From an uncultured Clostridia bacterium (GTDB lineage: Bacteria > Bacillota > Clostridia > Christensenellales > UBA1242): DNA of 44,646 bases. Positions within the stretch are counted from its first letter, which is position 1, and every line of letters starts with the position of its first letter. The notes under the pieces were generated by a model. It was not told the DNA's origin. It saw only the letters and a program-made list of their open reading frames with translations, and searched no databases. This document shows positions 1 through 8,740 of this stretch, one piece after another. The DNA lies in NCBI GenBank assembly GCA_944341445.1, contig CALVLZ010000006.1:134738-179383 (forward strand), in the 5' to 3' direction. The position numbers and the translations under genes were made by a program.

Positions 1-1
1 A

Positions 2-3000
2 AATGCAGTTGATATTCCAGAAATATCTCTTGTTTCTTCAGTTGTTGGAAACACAATTCAATGGAAAATTGAAAATGACGGAGTTGTAACAAACAACACT
101 TTCAGTTTTAATGGTGATAATCTTAATGTTAATTTCACATTGCTAGAATATGTTGAAGATGGCGTTTTAAAAACTATGTTAGATTCTGCATATGCTTCAA
201 TGGAAAATTCAATTATAGATGCAATTAAAAGCGATAAAACCAAAACAATTAAATATATAAAATGGTCTGTTGAAAATGGCAAATCTGAATTTGCAGAATT
301 TGATATTAACAACAATTTGATTATTAAGAAAGGAACAGTTGATGGTGAATCTGTTAAAATTTATTATACTATTTATTTGTATCAACAACCCGATTCAACT
401 GAAACTAATTTAAGTTACGAAAAACAATTAGACGGATGTTTTGTTATAAAGTTAAAACAAAACAACATTGAAACAAATTTTGTTAATACTGATGACACTC
501 AAAACACAGGAATGAATAGAGCTGAGTTTGATGGTGGCAAAAGTTACGTTTTGTGGCAATCTGCTTCAAATGATAATTTAATTAATTTAAAACTAAATAA
601 TAGTGATGCAATGGGTGCTGCAAAAGTTAGCGTTCCAGAAAGTGGTGGCTTGTATTTCTTAAATGAAAATAATGAAATGATTTATGAAATTAATGAAATT
701 GAAAAATCATTGACTGTTTATGCATCTGCAACCGCAACATCAAAAGACACATATATAACAATTACAGATCCATTTGGAACAGCATACACTTATTTTGTTA
801 GCATAATTGCAAGCATTAACATTCAAAAACCAGAAGGAGAACTTGAACTAACCTACGGTGAAAAAATAAATTTATTAAACGAATTTAGTGTTACTGATAA
901 GATTGAGCAATCAAAAACATACCCAATTTATTTTGAAATTATTGCAGGAAATAAGTATGCAAAATTAACATATTTAAATGCAGAAGGCTCTGAAATTACT
1001 GGGGGAATTAACGAAACTAATGTTAATTTAATTAAAGAAATTAATTTAGAAGTTGCATGTGTTAACACTGAAGATAAAGAAATTGCATTAAAACTATATT
1101 TTTATAACGATAACGTAAAACAAGTTTATGATGAAACTTTTTATGTTAAAGCAAAAAAATATATGGATGTAGCTCTTGAAAAATATAACGACAATAACAT
1201 TAGTAAAGAAAACCCTGTTGATGTAACATTAGGTTCTGAAATTGATTTGTATGATTATGTTGTTGCAAATAAAAGTGGTTCTACAAGCGATGTAATAAAT
1301 AAAGATGAAATAAAAAATTTAATTCAATTTAAGTATGACTTAACCAATTATACAGAAGAAGCAAAAACTATTTTAAAAGAAGTTTTGGGTGTTGAAAATC
1401 TTACAGAAACAATTAGTAGTGGGGTTATAACAACTAAACATAACGTTGCAAATAAGGGTGTGTTTAAAATAAATGTTGAATTAAAAAATTTGTTAAACAA
1501 CAACTTTAGTTCTGTTGAAAGTTTAAGTGATTTAACATTATATATTTCTTTTGTAAAAAACGTTAATTTTAATATTAATTTTGCCGATGGCGGAAGTGGG
1601 ACCGATAAAGACCCAATTGAATTGCAAACAAATAAATTAGAAACTGATAACATAACAATTCAAAACACGAATTACAGTATTTATGATTCATCTAATTTAA
1701 GCCAATCAATTGTTACAATTAGTTCAACAGAACAAGATAATAAAGTTGACTATATAAATACTTATGCAACAAAAAATTCTGTTGTTTTAAAACAATTAAA
1801 CAACGGCAAATATGAAATCATTGAAAATAGCAATGTTGTTTCTTTGGATGTTTTAGAAAATTCAAATGGGGTTGGGTTAGCACATATTTATTTAAATGTT
1901 TTAAGTTCTGTTAATTCAACTTTAAAATATAAGCTAGAAATAACAATTCAAAACACAACATTTGAAATATTTTTTGAAATTGTTAAAAGTTTTGAATCAA
2001 CAAAAAATTATCCTTTTTCACTAAGCTCAAATGAAACAAGTGGTTTGAATTATGAAAATGCAGAATTAAATGTCCCAATTAATTTTGAAGAAAATTTTTT
2101 AAATAATTATCCAAGAATTTTATATTCATATAACGGAGATCAATATTTATTTGAAAGTAATAAATTAGTTAACATAAAAAATAATTCTGAAGTTAATATT
2201 GTTGGAAATAACGAAAACTTTAATAAAATAATTGCTGTTTATGAAGTAAATAATAACGTTGTTAATTATAACAACAACTTAATAAGCAATTCAAACTTGT
2301 TGGAATTAACAAACAACAATAAAATTATAACTTTTAAACAAAATTATGGAACAAACAACTTTGTTGTTGTTTATAAAGGTTTCAATGGTGCAGAAGTTGA
2401 ATATAAAATAAATCTATTAACAACAAGTAATGTTAAATATAGTTTTTCTTTAAAAAATGATAACAATAGTGATAATTCAGAAAGTAATCCTCAAGAATTT
2501 TATGCTGAAACTAATATAAATTTTATTAATAAATCAAATAGTGGAACGTATATAAATTGTTTGAATGGTGGTGCTATTTCAAATAATAATTTAGTTGTTA
2601 AGTATGTTTCTTCTTATAACGCAGAAACAAAACAACCTGTTGAAAACACTGTTTTCAGAAATGGCGATAGTAAAATTTTAAAAGAGTACGAAGATGTTTA
2701 CAATAACATTATGTTTAGATGTGTTTCAAGCAATGCTGTTATTGTTAAATTTGCAGTTTGTGCAACAAACACTTGCAAAATTCAAGATGTTAAATATTAT
2801 TTTGTTAAAATAGTGCCAGATATAACTTTAAGTCAAACTAAAACTGAAGTTTATGCTCCAGGTGGAACAATATTAATAAATTCTTCAAACAGAGCTTCTG
2901 ATTACATTAAAGTAACAAAGAAAACAAATACAAATGAATATATTGATATAAATAAAATTGATATTTCTATTGTTAATGATGAAAGTGGTCAAGCTAAAAT

Positions 3001-4633
3001 TGAAGAAAAAGATGGTAACATTGTTTTAAATGCAGGTGCTGTTAATGGAGTTAAAAAAATTCAATTTAAAGTTGCAGTAACATTATCGGAAAACAGTGAT
3101 TCTATTGAATATGGTAATTATGAGTTAAAAATTATACCAAATATTGAAGCCACAGAAAATATTTCAGGGTCAAAAATAACTGCACCGGTTGCCGGACAAA
3201 CTTTAAAAGTTTATTTTGAAAAAAGCTTTGCTAGTGGGGTTGAAAACCCAACAATTTTATATACATTCACATCACATAAACTAGATTATGATCCTGTAAG
3301 CGAACCAACAAAAACATTTAAAGTTGATGATGTTGAAAATATTGATGGATATATAACAGTTAATAGCATTAATTATGAAAAAACATATAAAATAGAAATT
3401 ATTGTAACGTTTGATGGCGGTGTTGTTTACACAATTGAAAAAAGTTTAATTTTAACTCCAAACACAAGTGGTATTAATCAAAATTATATTAGTTACGAAA
3501 AAACAAATGAATCTTCCGTTACAAAAATGGATGTTTATTCAGGAACAGAAATAACACTTAATTATGCTTTAAATAATTCTAAAACAACTTTGTTATCTCA
3601 ATTAAATACAAATAATAACATAACAAATTCATTAAGTATTAATGCTGCAACTCAAAATCCTTTAATTGTGATTAATGAAAATGAAATAGATTCTAACTAC
3701 TTTGAACTTGTTAAAGAAGGGGATAGGCTAACTGCAATTAGATTTAAATTGCCTTACAATAGTGATATAAATGAAAGTGTTGTATTGCCATTTTATGTTG
3801 ATTTTACTAGCACATTATCTGAAACTAATAAAATTTTAGTTGTTTCAGATGCTTCTAATTATTATAAAAATGAATACACAAAATTTGAATTTAATGTTAT
3901 TGATAACTTAAACACAATTTCATTTAAAGCGGATTCTGCATTAAATAGTGAACAAGAATTTAATTTGTTTGTTAACAATAATAGTGAAGATAATACAACA
4001 AGCAAAAACTATATTGATTTAAACGATTATATTGATGCTAATGCATATGTTCAAAATCACGCAAATGCTAATTTGTTATCAAACATAAAAGTGTTAAATG
4101 AAGATGGTGGAATTTTACTTAAAGAAATTGAAGTTTTAAATGTTATTGAAAATGATAAAGAAGTAACACGATTAGTGTTTAATGGAAGTTCTTCAGGTAA
4201 AACTTATGTATTAAGAATAGCAACTGCGGATTATGATACTTCAGCTATTAAAACAAACAAAGATTTAACATTTAAAATAAAAATTGAAGCAACTTATTTT
4301 GCAATTAAAAATGAGTTAAAGGAAATAAATGTTAATAAAAGTAAAGATGGTGTTTATTCAATAACTTCAGATGTTGTAAGTATTGAAAATAATAAATTAA
4401 AGATTTCTGTTGATAACTTGATAGATTATAGATACGATTATGTTGAAGACGGAGCAATGGATTCTGTTCCGGTTGAGTTAAATAAAAACTATATTATAAC
4501 AACTTCATCAATTGCTGAAATTAGCAACGGATATATTTTAGTTGATTTGGATAAAATTAATGGCTATTCAAATATTATGATGCAAGCAGGTAATATTCAA
4601 ACGACTTTTAAGGTTGTTGTGAATAATCAATAA
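2..4633 (+). CDS. Giant beta-rich surface protein, 5' end outside window
   Basis: The frame is open from base 2 with no stop, so the gene begins left of the window; at least 1543 residues are visible. The first in-window start-like codon (TTG at 140) has no ribosome site and is internal. The protein is rich in Asn, Thr, Ile, Val and Lys with very few Cys, and alternates short hydrophobic strands with polar turns, as in stacked immunoglobulin-like or cadherin-like repeats of secreted Bacillota proteins. I see no LPXTG motif, no hydrophobic anchor and no S-layer-homology domain at the C-terminus, which ends in strand-like sequence after 'FKVVVNNQ'. Any signal peptide must lie upstream. A cell-surface or secreted adhesin or structural protein is the likely role; no enzyme motif is recognisable. 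No clear terminator follows the stop. Confidence 0.8.
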   Translation, partial: NAVDIPEISLVSSVVGNTIQWKIENDGVVTNNTFSFNGDNLNVNFTLLEYVEDGVLKTMLDSAYASMENSIIDAIKSDKTKTIKYIKWSVENGKSEFAEFDINNNLIIKKGTVDGESVKIYYTIYLYQQPDSTETNLSYEKQLDGCFVIKLKQNNIETNFVNTDDTQNTGMNRAEFDGGKSYVLWQSASNDNLINLKLNNSDAMGAAKVSVPESGGLYFLNENNEMIYEINEIEKSLTVYASATATSKDTYITITDPFGTAYTYFVSIIASINIQKPEGELELTYGEKINLLNEFSVTDKIEQSKTYPIYFEIIAGNKYAKLTYLNAEGSEITGGINETNVNLIKEINLEVACVNTEDKEIALKLYFYNDNVKQVYDETFYVKAKKYMDVALEKYNDNNISKENPVDVTLGSEIDLYDYVVANKSGSTSDVINKDEIKNLIQFKYDLTNYTEEAKTILKEVLGVENLTETISSGVITTKHNVANKGVFKINVELKNLLNNNFSSVESLSDLTLYISFVKNVNFNINFADGGSGTDKDPIELQTNKLETDNITIQNTNYSIYDSSNLSQSIVTISSTEQDNKVDYINTYATKNSVVLKQLNNGKYEIIENSNVVSLDVLENSNGVGLAHIYLNVLSSVNSTLKYKLEITIQNTTFEIFFEIVKSFESTKNYPFSLSSNETSGLNYENAELNVPINFEENFLNNYPRILYSYNGDQYLFESNKLVNIKNNSEVNIVGNNENFNKIIAVYEVNNNVVNYNNNLISNSNLLELTNNNKIITFKQNYGTNNFVVVYKGFNGAEVEYKINLLTTSNVKYSFSLKNDNNSDNSESNPQEFYAETNINFINKSNSGTYINCLNGGAISNNNLVVKYVSSYNAETKQPVENTVFRNGDSKILKEYEDVYNNIMFRCVSSNAVIVKFAVCATNTCKIQDVKYYFVKIVPDITLSQTKTEVYAPGGTILINSSNRASDYIKVTKKTNTNEYIDINKIDISIVNDESGQAKIEEKDGNIVLNAGAVNGVKKIQFKVAVTLSENSDSIEYGNYELKIIPNIEATENISGSKITAPVAGQTLKVYFEKSFASGVENPTILYTFTSHKLDYDPVSEPTKTFKVDDVENIDGYITVNSINYEKTYKIEIIVTFDGGVVYTIEKSLILTPNTSGINQNYISYEKTNESSVTKMDVYSGTEITLNYALNNSKTTLLSQLNTNNNITNSLSINAATQNPLIVINENEIDSNYFELVKEGDRLTAIRFKLPYNSDINESVVLPFYVDFTSTLSETNKILVVSDASNYYKNEYTKFEFNVIDNLNTISFKADSALNSEQEFNLFVNNNSEDNTTSKNYIDLNDYIDANAYVQNHANANLLSNIKVLNEDGGILLKEIEVLNVIENDKEVTRLVFNGSSSGKTYVLRIATADYDTSAIKTNKDLTFKIKIEATYFAIKNELKEINVNKSKDGVYSITSDVVSIENNKLKISVDNLIDYRYDYVEDGAMDSVPVELNKNYIITTSSIAEISNGYILVDLDKINGYSNIMMQAGNIQTTFKVVVNNQ

Positions 4634-4647
4634 TATTAAAGTTATTA

Positions 4648-4697
4648 TTTAAAATATGCTTATAAAGTTTGTAAAAAAAAAGGTAATAATGTATAAT
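4648..4697 (+). promoter_or_regulatory. Promoter of the 311-aa membrane protein with upstream 16-mer
   Basis: A sigma-A type promoter is visible: TTGTAA (4669-4674), a 17-base spacer, TATAAT (4692-4697). Just upstream, 4648-4663 reads TTTAAAATATGCTTAT. The identical 16-mer occurs at 8291-8306 at nearly the same distance from the HU promoter. Confidence 0.6.
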
Positions 4698-4730
4698 AAT
4701 GTTAATAAATTATAAGGGAGATATATTTTT

Positions 4731-5666
4731 ATGAATCAAAATAGCAAAAATGGTTTAGATTTAATAAAAATTGCAGGTTCCAAAACAAACAAACAATTTG
4801 GCAAAGCATTTTTAGGTTCTGCTTTATATATGTTGCCTTTGCTAGTTTTAGCATTTGTTGGATTAGTTGATTGGCAAGTATCTATTGCACTTTGCAGCGT
4901 TGCATTGTTTTATGTATGTTTGTTTGCAGCAGGCTATGCTAAATTTTTTGGAAAAATTGTTAGAGGAGAAGAAGTTAGCATTGGAACAATTTTTGCTCCA
5001 ACAAGCGGAATGGTAACAGGATTATTCTTAAGTTTAATACTTGTTGTTTTATACGCTGTTGGTTTTGCATTATTCATTGTTCCAGCATTCATAATCATAA
5101 CTTTTTACAGCATGAGCATATACTTCTTAACTGAAAAAGAAAATGCATCTGTTTCTGAAGTTATGAAAATGTCAAGTAAATATATGACAGGCAAAAGAAC
5201 AGCAATGTTCGCATATAAAATAATTTTTTATATTTTATTTGCTATTGTTATTACTGCATATGTTTTTGGTATGATTGCAGTTTCTAAATTACCAATTGCA
5301 GGGGCAATTCCTGCATATATTGGTGTTGCTTTATTAGAATTATTCCTATTAGGAATACTTTCAATGTATTATCAAGCAAGCAATGCAGTTTTATTTGAAG
5401 AAATAAAAGTTTATAACGAAAATAAAAAATCTAAAAATAAAGAAGTAAAAGCAGAAGAAGTTAAAGTTGAAGAAACTGCTGAAGTTAAAACTGAAGAACC
5501 TGTTGAAGAAAAACCTGTTGAAGTTGCAAAAACTAGAAAAACAACAACAAAATCTGCAACAGCTAAAAAATCAACATCAACAACAAAAAAATCAACAACT
5601 TCTAAAAGCACAACAGCTAAAAAATCAACAGCAAAAAAAACAGCTGCTAAAAAAGAAGAAAAATAA
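4731..5666 (+). CDS. Multi-pass membrane protein with Lys/Thr/Ala-rich C-terminal tail
   Basis: 311 residues. About residues 27-215 hold five or six hydrophobic segments (for example LLVLAFVGL near 38, LILVVLYAVGFALFIV near 105, and two more near 160-215), giving an integral membrane protein resembling the DUF975-like families of Bacillota; that family match is inference. From about residue 230 the protein becomes an acidic Glu/Val/Lys stretch and then a strongly basic tail built of KKST/AKKS/TTKK repeats, like histone-H1-type tails. The tail should be cytoplasmic and could bind nucleic acid, anionic lipid or ribosomes. The start ATG follows AAGGGAG (4714-4720) with a rather long spacing. A strong terminator follows, so it is a single-gene unit with its own promoter. 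Confidence 0.8.
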   Translation: MNQNSKNGLDLIKIAGSKTNKQFGKAFLGSALYMLPLLVLAFVGLVDWQVSIALCSVALFYVCLFAAGYAKFFGKIVRGEEVSIGTIFAPTSGMVTGLFLSLILVVLYAVGFALFIVPAFIIITFYSMSIYFLTEKENASVSEVMKMSSKYMTGKRTAMFAYKIIFYILFAIVITAYVFGMIAVSKLPIAGAIPAYIGVALLELFLLGILSMYYQASNAVLFEEIKVYNENKKSKNKEVKAEEVKVEETAEVKTEEPVEEKPVEVAKTRKTTTKSATAKKSTSTTKKSTTSKSTTAKKSTAKKTAAKKEEK

Positions 5667-5670
5667 TTAA

Positions 5671-5706
5671 GAAAAAAATAACACCAAATTGGTGTTATTT
5701 TTTTCT
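5671..5706 (+). terminator. Rho-independent terminator
   Basis: The inverted repeat ATAACACCAA/TTGGTGTTAT is flanked by A7 and T7, directly after the stop of the 311-aa membrane protein gene. Confidence 0.9.
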
Positions 5707-5793
5707 TAAAATATTAATATAAAATAACAAAAATTGGCATAAATAATTATTTTTTCCAAACACTAATATAAAGTTGTTAGTAAGGAGAAAATA

Positions 5794-6339
5794 ATGAAAA
5801 AAACAGGAATTGTTAGAAGAATTGATGAGTTGGGAAGAATTGTTATTCCCAGAGAAATGAGAAGAACTTTAAGATTGCACGAGGGTAGTCAGGTTGAAAT
5901 AAGTATTAACAAAGAACAAGAAATAGTTTTAAGCAAGTATTCTCACATTAACGAAATTTCAGATTATGCTCAAAGTTTTTGTGATATTGGCTACGAACTT
6001 TTAGAAATGCCTGTTCTTATATGTGATATGGATAAGTTTGTGGCTTGTTCAAACACAAACAAAAAAGAATACATATTAAACGATATTAGTGAAGAGCTTG
6101 AAAAAATTATAAACTTAAGGCGGAGTTATATTTCAAATGTGTGTGAAAATGGAGTTTGCGTAAAATTAGTAAATAACGATTCACAAACATATACTTCACA
6201 AATTGTTGTTCCAATTATATCTAATTCAGATTTGTTAGGTGCTATAGTTGTTGTTAATTTATCAAATAAAAGAATTGGCAAAGAAGAACTAAAAGTTGCA
6301 CAAACAATTTCAAAATTTTTATCAAAAGAATTGGAGTAG
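5794..6339 (+). CDS. spoVT: Stage V sporulation protein T (AbrB-GAF regulator)
   Basis: 181 residues, the usual SpoVT length. Residues 1-50 form the AbrB/SpoVT swapped-hairpin DNA-binding domain (GIVRRIDELGRIVIPREMRR, then LRLHEGSQVEI). Residues about 55-180 form a GAF-like ligand domain ending in LGAIVVVNLSNKRIGKEELKVAQTISKFLSKEL. In Bacillus subtilis SpoVT is a forespore regulator that tunes sigma-G dependent genes; the same role is inferred here and indicates an endospore former. The start is fixed by AGGAG at 5781-5785. I see no convincing sigma-A promoter; a GCATA at 5737-5741 could belong to a sporulation sigma factor, but the -10 match is poor. The next gene starts three bases after its stop, so the two are probably co-transcribed, as in the spoVT-yabM neighbourhood of Bacillus. 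Confidence 0.93.
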   Translation: MKKTGIVRRIDELGRIVIPREMRRTLRLHEGSQVEISINKEQEIVLSKYSHINEISDYAQSFCDIGYELLEMPVLICDMDKFVACSNTNKKEYILNDISEELEKIINLRRSYISNVCENGVCVKLVNNDSQTYTSQIVVPIISNSDLLGAIVVVNLSNKRIGKEELKVAQTISKFLSKELE

Positions 6340-6341
6340 TT

Positions 6342-7925
6342 GTGAGAAAACAATCAATATTAATTGGAACAGTTTTGTTGGCAATTGGTGGAATAATTGC
6401 AAAGGCAATTGGTGCTTTTTATAAGATTCCATTAAGCAATATATTGGGTTCTAGCGGGATGGGAATTTATTATTTGGTTTTTCCGCTTTATTCTTTTTTA
6501 TTGGTAGTTGTTAGCAGTGGCGTTAGTTTTGCAGTTTCAAAAATGGTTGCACAGGCACGTGCTAAACAAAATTATTGCGATGAAAAAACAATATTAAATT
6601 CAGCAATTGTAATTGTTATAATTTTATCTATGTTTTTTGCTGTTTTAACAATGTTGTTAAGTAAAACTTTAAGTTTTTATCAGGGAAATTCTAATGCTTA
6701 TTTAAGTTATATTGCAATTGCACCAGCAATTATATTTGCAAGTTTAATTGCCGTTTTAAGAGGTTATTTTCAAGGTTTGGAAAATATGATACCAACAAGT
6801 TTTTCGAACATTTTTGAGCAAATAATTAAGTTGGTTTTTGGTTTGTTTTTTGCTAACTTCTTTTTGGATTCAGGAATTATGTATGCTGTTTTAGGTGCTA
6901 CTTTAGGTGTTACAATATCAGAGTTTTTAGCACTTGTTATACTATCAATTAATTATCTTTTTTATTATAGAAAAAATAATTTTTTTAAAAAAGCCCAATC
7001 TGGTTGTAAAGCTTCATTTAAAGAAATATCTAAAAACTTAATTAAACTAGCTTTCCCCGCAACGTTATGTGGAATTGTTATGCCAATAACAGGATTATTA
7101 GATAGCTTTATGGTAATAAACTTGCTTAAATCAAGCGGTTTCACAAGTGTTTTATCAACAAGTTTATATGGAATAAATAGTGGCATAGTTAACACACTTG
7201 TTAACATTCCTGTAATACTAATAATTTCATTAAGCACAGCTATTGTGCCTAACGTTAGTGTTTTAGTTGCAACAAATCAAGTTAAAGAAATGGAATTTAG
7301 AACTGCATTTTTTATTAAAATTTCATTGCTTATTTCAATTCCGTGTTTTGTGTTTATGGTTATTTGTTCGCCAGAAATAATAAGCATTTTGTTTAATAAA
7401 AGTTTAACTAACATTGTTATTAATGAGTTTGAATTTGCTTATAAATTGTTAATGATTTCGTCAGTTAGCATAATATATTATTCACTTTTGCAAACGGTTT
7501 CTAGTATTTTACAAAGCATAAACAAAGTATATGTTTCGTTTTTAAGTTTGTTTGTTGCTTTAATAGTTAGAACCATTTTTGTTGTATTTTTAGTAAAAAT
7601 TCCAACTTTAAACATTTTCGGCGTCGCAATTGCAAATATTGTATTTTTAAATGTTGCATTGCTTTTAAATGTTATATTTATTAAAAAATATATCAATATA
7701 AAATTTGCGCTAAGCAAAATTTTAATATCACCAATTATGTGCGGTTTAATTATGGGATGTTGCATGATTATTATTAGAGAGTTTTTAATTGCAATAGTTC
7801 CAACATATGTAACCATTGTAATATGTGGATTAATTGGATTAATAATTTACTTGTTGCTAGTGTTTGCGTTTAAATGCTTTAATAGTTCAGAAAGTAAAAT
7901 TATCTTAAAAAAAATACATAGATAA
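6342..7925 (+). CDS. MOP-superfamily flippase (SpoVB/YabM/MurJ-like)
   Basis: 527 residues with about 14 hydrophobic helices throughout, typical of the MATE/MOP polysaccharide transporter family. The N-terminus (LLAIGGIIAKAIGAFYKIPLSNILG) and the RGYFQGLENMIPTSFSNIFEQ region are characteristic of the SpoVB/YabM group. These proteins are proposed to flip undecaprenyl-linked cell-wall or spore-cortex precursors across the membrane. The start is a GTG at 6342, preceded by GGAG at 6333-6336 inside the end of spoVT. The position after spoVT matches yabM in Bacillus, but the usual downstream mazG (yabN) is absent and HU genes follow. Which exact lipid-linked substrate it moves cannot be told from sequence. 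Confidence 0.88.
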   Translation: MRKQSILIGTVLLAIGGIIAKAIGAFYKIPLSNILGSSGMGIYYLVFPLYSFLLVVVSSGVSFAVSKMVAQARAKQNYCDEKTILNSAIVIVIILSMFFAVLTMLLSKTLSFYQGNSNAYLSYIAIAPAIIFASLIAVLRGYFQGLENMIPTSFSNIFEQIIKLVFGLFFANFFLDSGIMYAVLGATLGVTISEFLALVILSINYLFYYRKNNFFKKAQSGCKASFKEISKNLIKLAFPATLCGIVMPITGLLDSFMVINLLKSSGFTSVLSTSLYGINSGIVNTLVNIPVILIISLSTAIVPNVSVLVATNQVKEMEFRTAFFIKISLLISIPCFVFMVICSPEIISILFNKSLTNIVINEFEFAYKLLMISSVSIIYYSLLQTVSSILQSINKVYVSFLSLFVALIVRTIFVVFLVKIPTLNIFGVAIANIVFLNVALLLNVIFIKKYINIKFALSKILISPIMCGLIMGCCMIIIREFLIAIVPTYVTIVICGLIGLIIYLLLVFAFKCFNSSESKIILKKIHR

Positions 7926-7983
7926 TTTATGTATATACTTTTAATTAATGGAAAAAATTAAAAAAATCATTTGGGGTGTATAT

Positions 7984-8256
7984 ATGAATAAATCTGAATT
8001 AATTAATGAAATTTCAAAAAAATGTATGTTAACAAAAAAAGAATGTGAAAATTGTTTAAATGCAATAACAACACTTGTTTCAAAAACGTTAGAAAGGGGT
8101 GAAGCAATAAACATTTCCGGTTTTGGAAAGTTTATGGTTAAATATAAAACGCAAAGAAACAATTACAATCCAAAAATAAAAAAGAACGTTATAATTCCTG
8201 CTCACAAAGTTCCAATTTTTAAAGCGGGCAAGAACTTTAAAGAAGCAATTTTTTAA
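7984..8256 (+). CDS. HU-family DNA-binding protein (first copy, divergent)
   Basis: 90 residues covering the full HU/IHF fold: N-terminal helices (MNKSELINEISKKCMLTKKE), a GFGKFMVKYKTQRNNYNPK turn and beta-arm region with the conserved asparagine-proline at the arm tip, and a C-terminal PIFKAGKNFKEAI helix. I chose the ATG at 7984 because GGGGTG (7973-7978) sits five bases upstream; an in-frame ATG at 7948 has no ribosome site. It is more diverged than the second copy about 110 bases downstream, and its arm is richer in Lys/Asn. It probably bends and compacts DNA; a specialised (for example sporulation-time) role is possible given the spoVT neighbourhood, but that is inference. Confidence 0.9.
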   Translation: MNKSELINEISKKCMLTKKECENCLNAITTLVSKTLERGEAINISGFGKFMVKYKTQRNNYNPKIKKNVIIPAHKVPIFKAGKNFKEAIF

Positions 8257-8290
8257 AATGGCTTAATATAGGCGAAAATTTAACAAAATT

Positions 8291-8339
8291 TTTAAAATAT
8301 GCTTATTTTATTTTCAAAATTTACAAAATATGATATAAT
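8291..8339 (+). promoter_or_regulatory. HU (second copy) promoter, extended -10
   Basis: The extended -10 TGATATAAT (8331-8339) lies 17 bases after a weak -35 TTTTCA (8311-8316). The upstream 16-mer at 8291-8306 is identical to one before the promoter at 4669. Confidence 0.6.
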
Positions 8340-8368
8340 TGGGTATTAAATCATAAAGGAGATTTATT

Positions 8369-8644
8369 ATGAATAAAAATGAAATAATTAAAGCAATTGC
8401 AGAACGTGCTCAATTAACACAAAAAGAAGTTGCTACTGTTGTTGACGGATTCTTTTCAATTGCTACAGAAGTATTACAAAAAGGCGGAGAAGTTTCAGTT
8501 GCTGGTTTTGGTAAATTTGTTGTTAAACAAAGAGCTGCAAGAGAAAGCATTAATCCAAGAACTAAAGCAGTTGTAAAAGTTCCAGCAAGCAAAGCTGTTG
8601 CTTTCAAACCTGCTAAAGCAATTAAAGATGCAGTTAATGCATAA
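8369..8644 (+). CDS. hup: HU-family nucleoid protein
   Basis: 91 residues, a canonical bacterial HU: MNKNEIIKAIAERAQLTQKE helices, then GFGKFVVKQRAARESINPRT containing the RxxxNP arm tip, and PASKAVAFKPAKAIKDAVN at the C-terminus. It is abundant in cells, binds DNA non-specifically and supports nucleoid compaction, replication and recombination. AAAGGAGA lies at a good distance before the ATG. It has its own promoter and a strong terminator, so it is monocistronic and likely highly expressed. Adjacent to a second, more divergent HU gene, which suggests a tandem duplication. Confidence 0.96.
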   Translation: MNKNEIIKAIAERAQLTQKEVATVVDGFFSIATEVLQKGGEVSVAGFGKFVVKQRAARESINPRTKAVVKVPASKAVAFKPAKAIKDAVNA

Positions 8645-8654
8645 TAAATCTAAT

Positions 8655-8686
8655 AAAAGCCACTAAATTGTGGCTTTTTTTATTTG
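8655..8686 (+). terminator. Rho-independent terminator after HU
   Basis: Stem AAAAGCCAC/GTGGCTTTT with a six-base loop and a T run, 11 bases after the HU stop. Confidence 0.92.
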
Positions 8687-8705
8687 CAAACATAACTTAA
8701 AATGT

Positions 8706-8734
8706 TTTACAAAAATCACGATTTTTCATATAAT
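8706..8734 (+). promoter_or_regulatory. Promoter giving a leaderless dusB transcript
   Basis: TTTACA (8706-8711), exactly 17 bases, TATAAT (8729-8734). Transcription would start about seven bases later, on or next to the ATG at 8741. No ribosome-binding site lies between. Confidence 0.75.
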
Positions 8735-8740
8735 AAAATT

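Noticed and set aside
5467..5670. Lys/Gln/Leu-rich ORF in another frame of the membrane protein tail
   Set aside because: Low-complexity shadow of the Lys/Thr/Ala tail.
5737..5767. Sigma-G promoter of spoVT
   Set aside because: GCATA fits a -35, but no CATNNTA lies at proper spacing.
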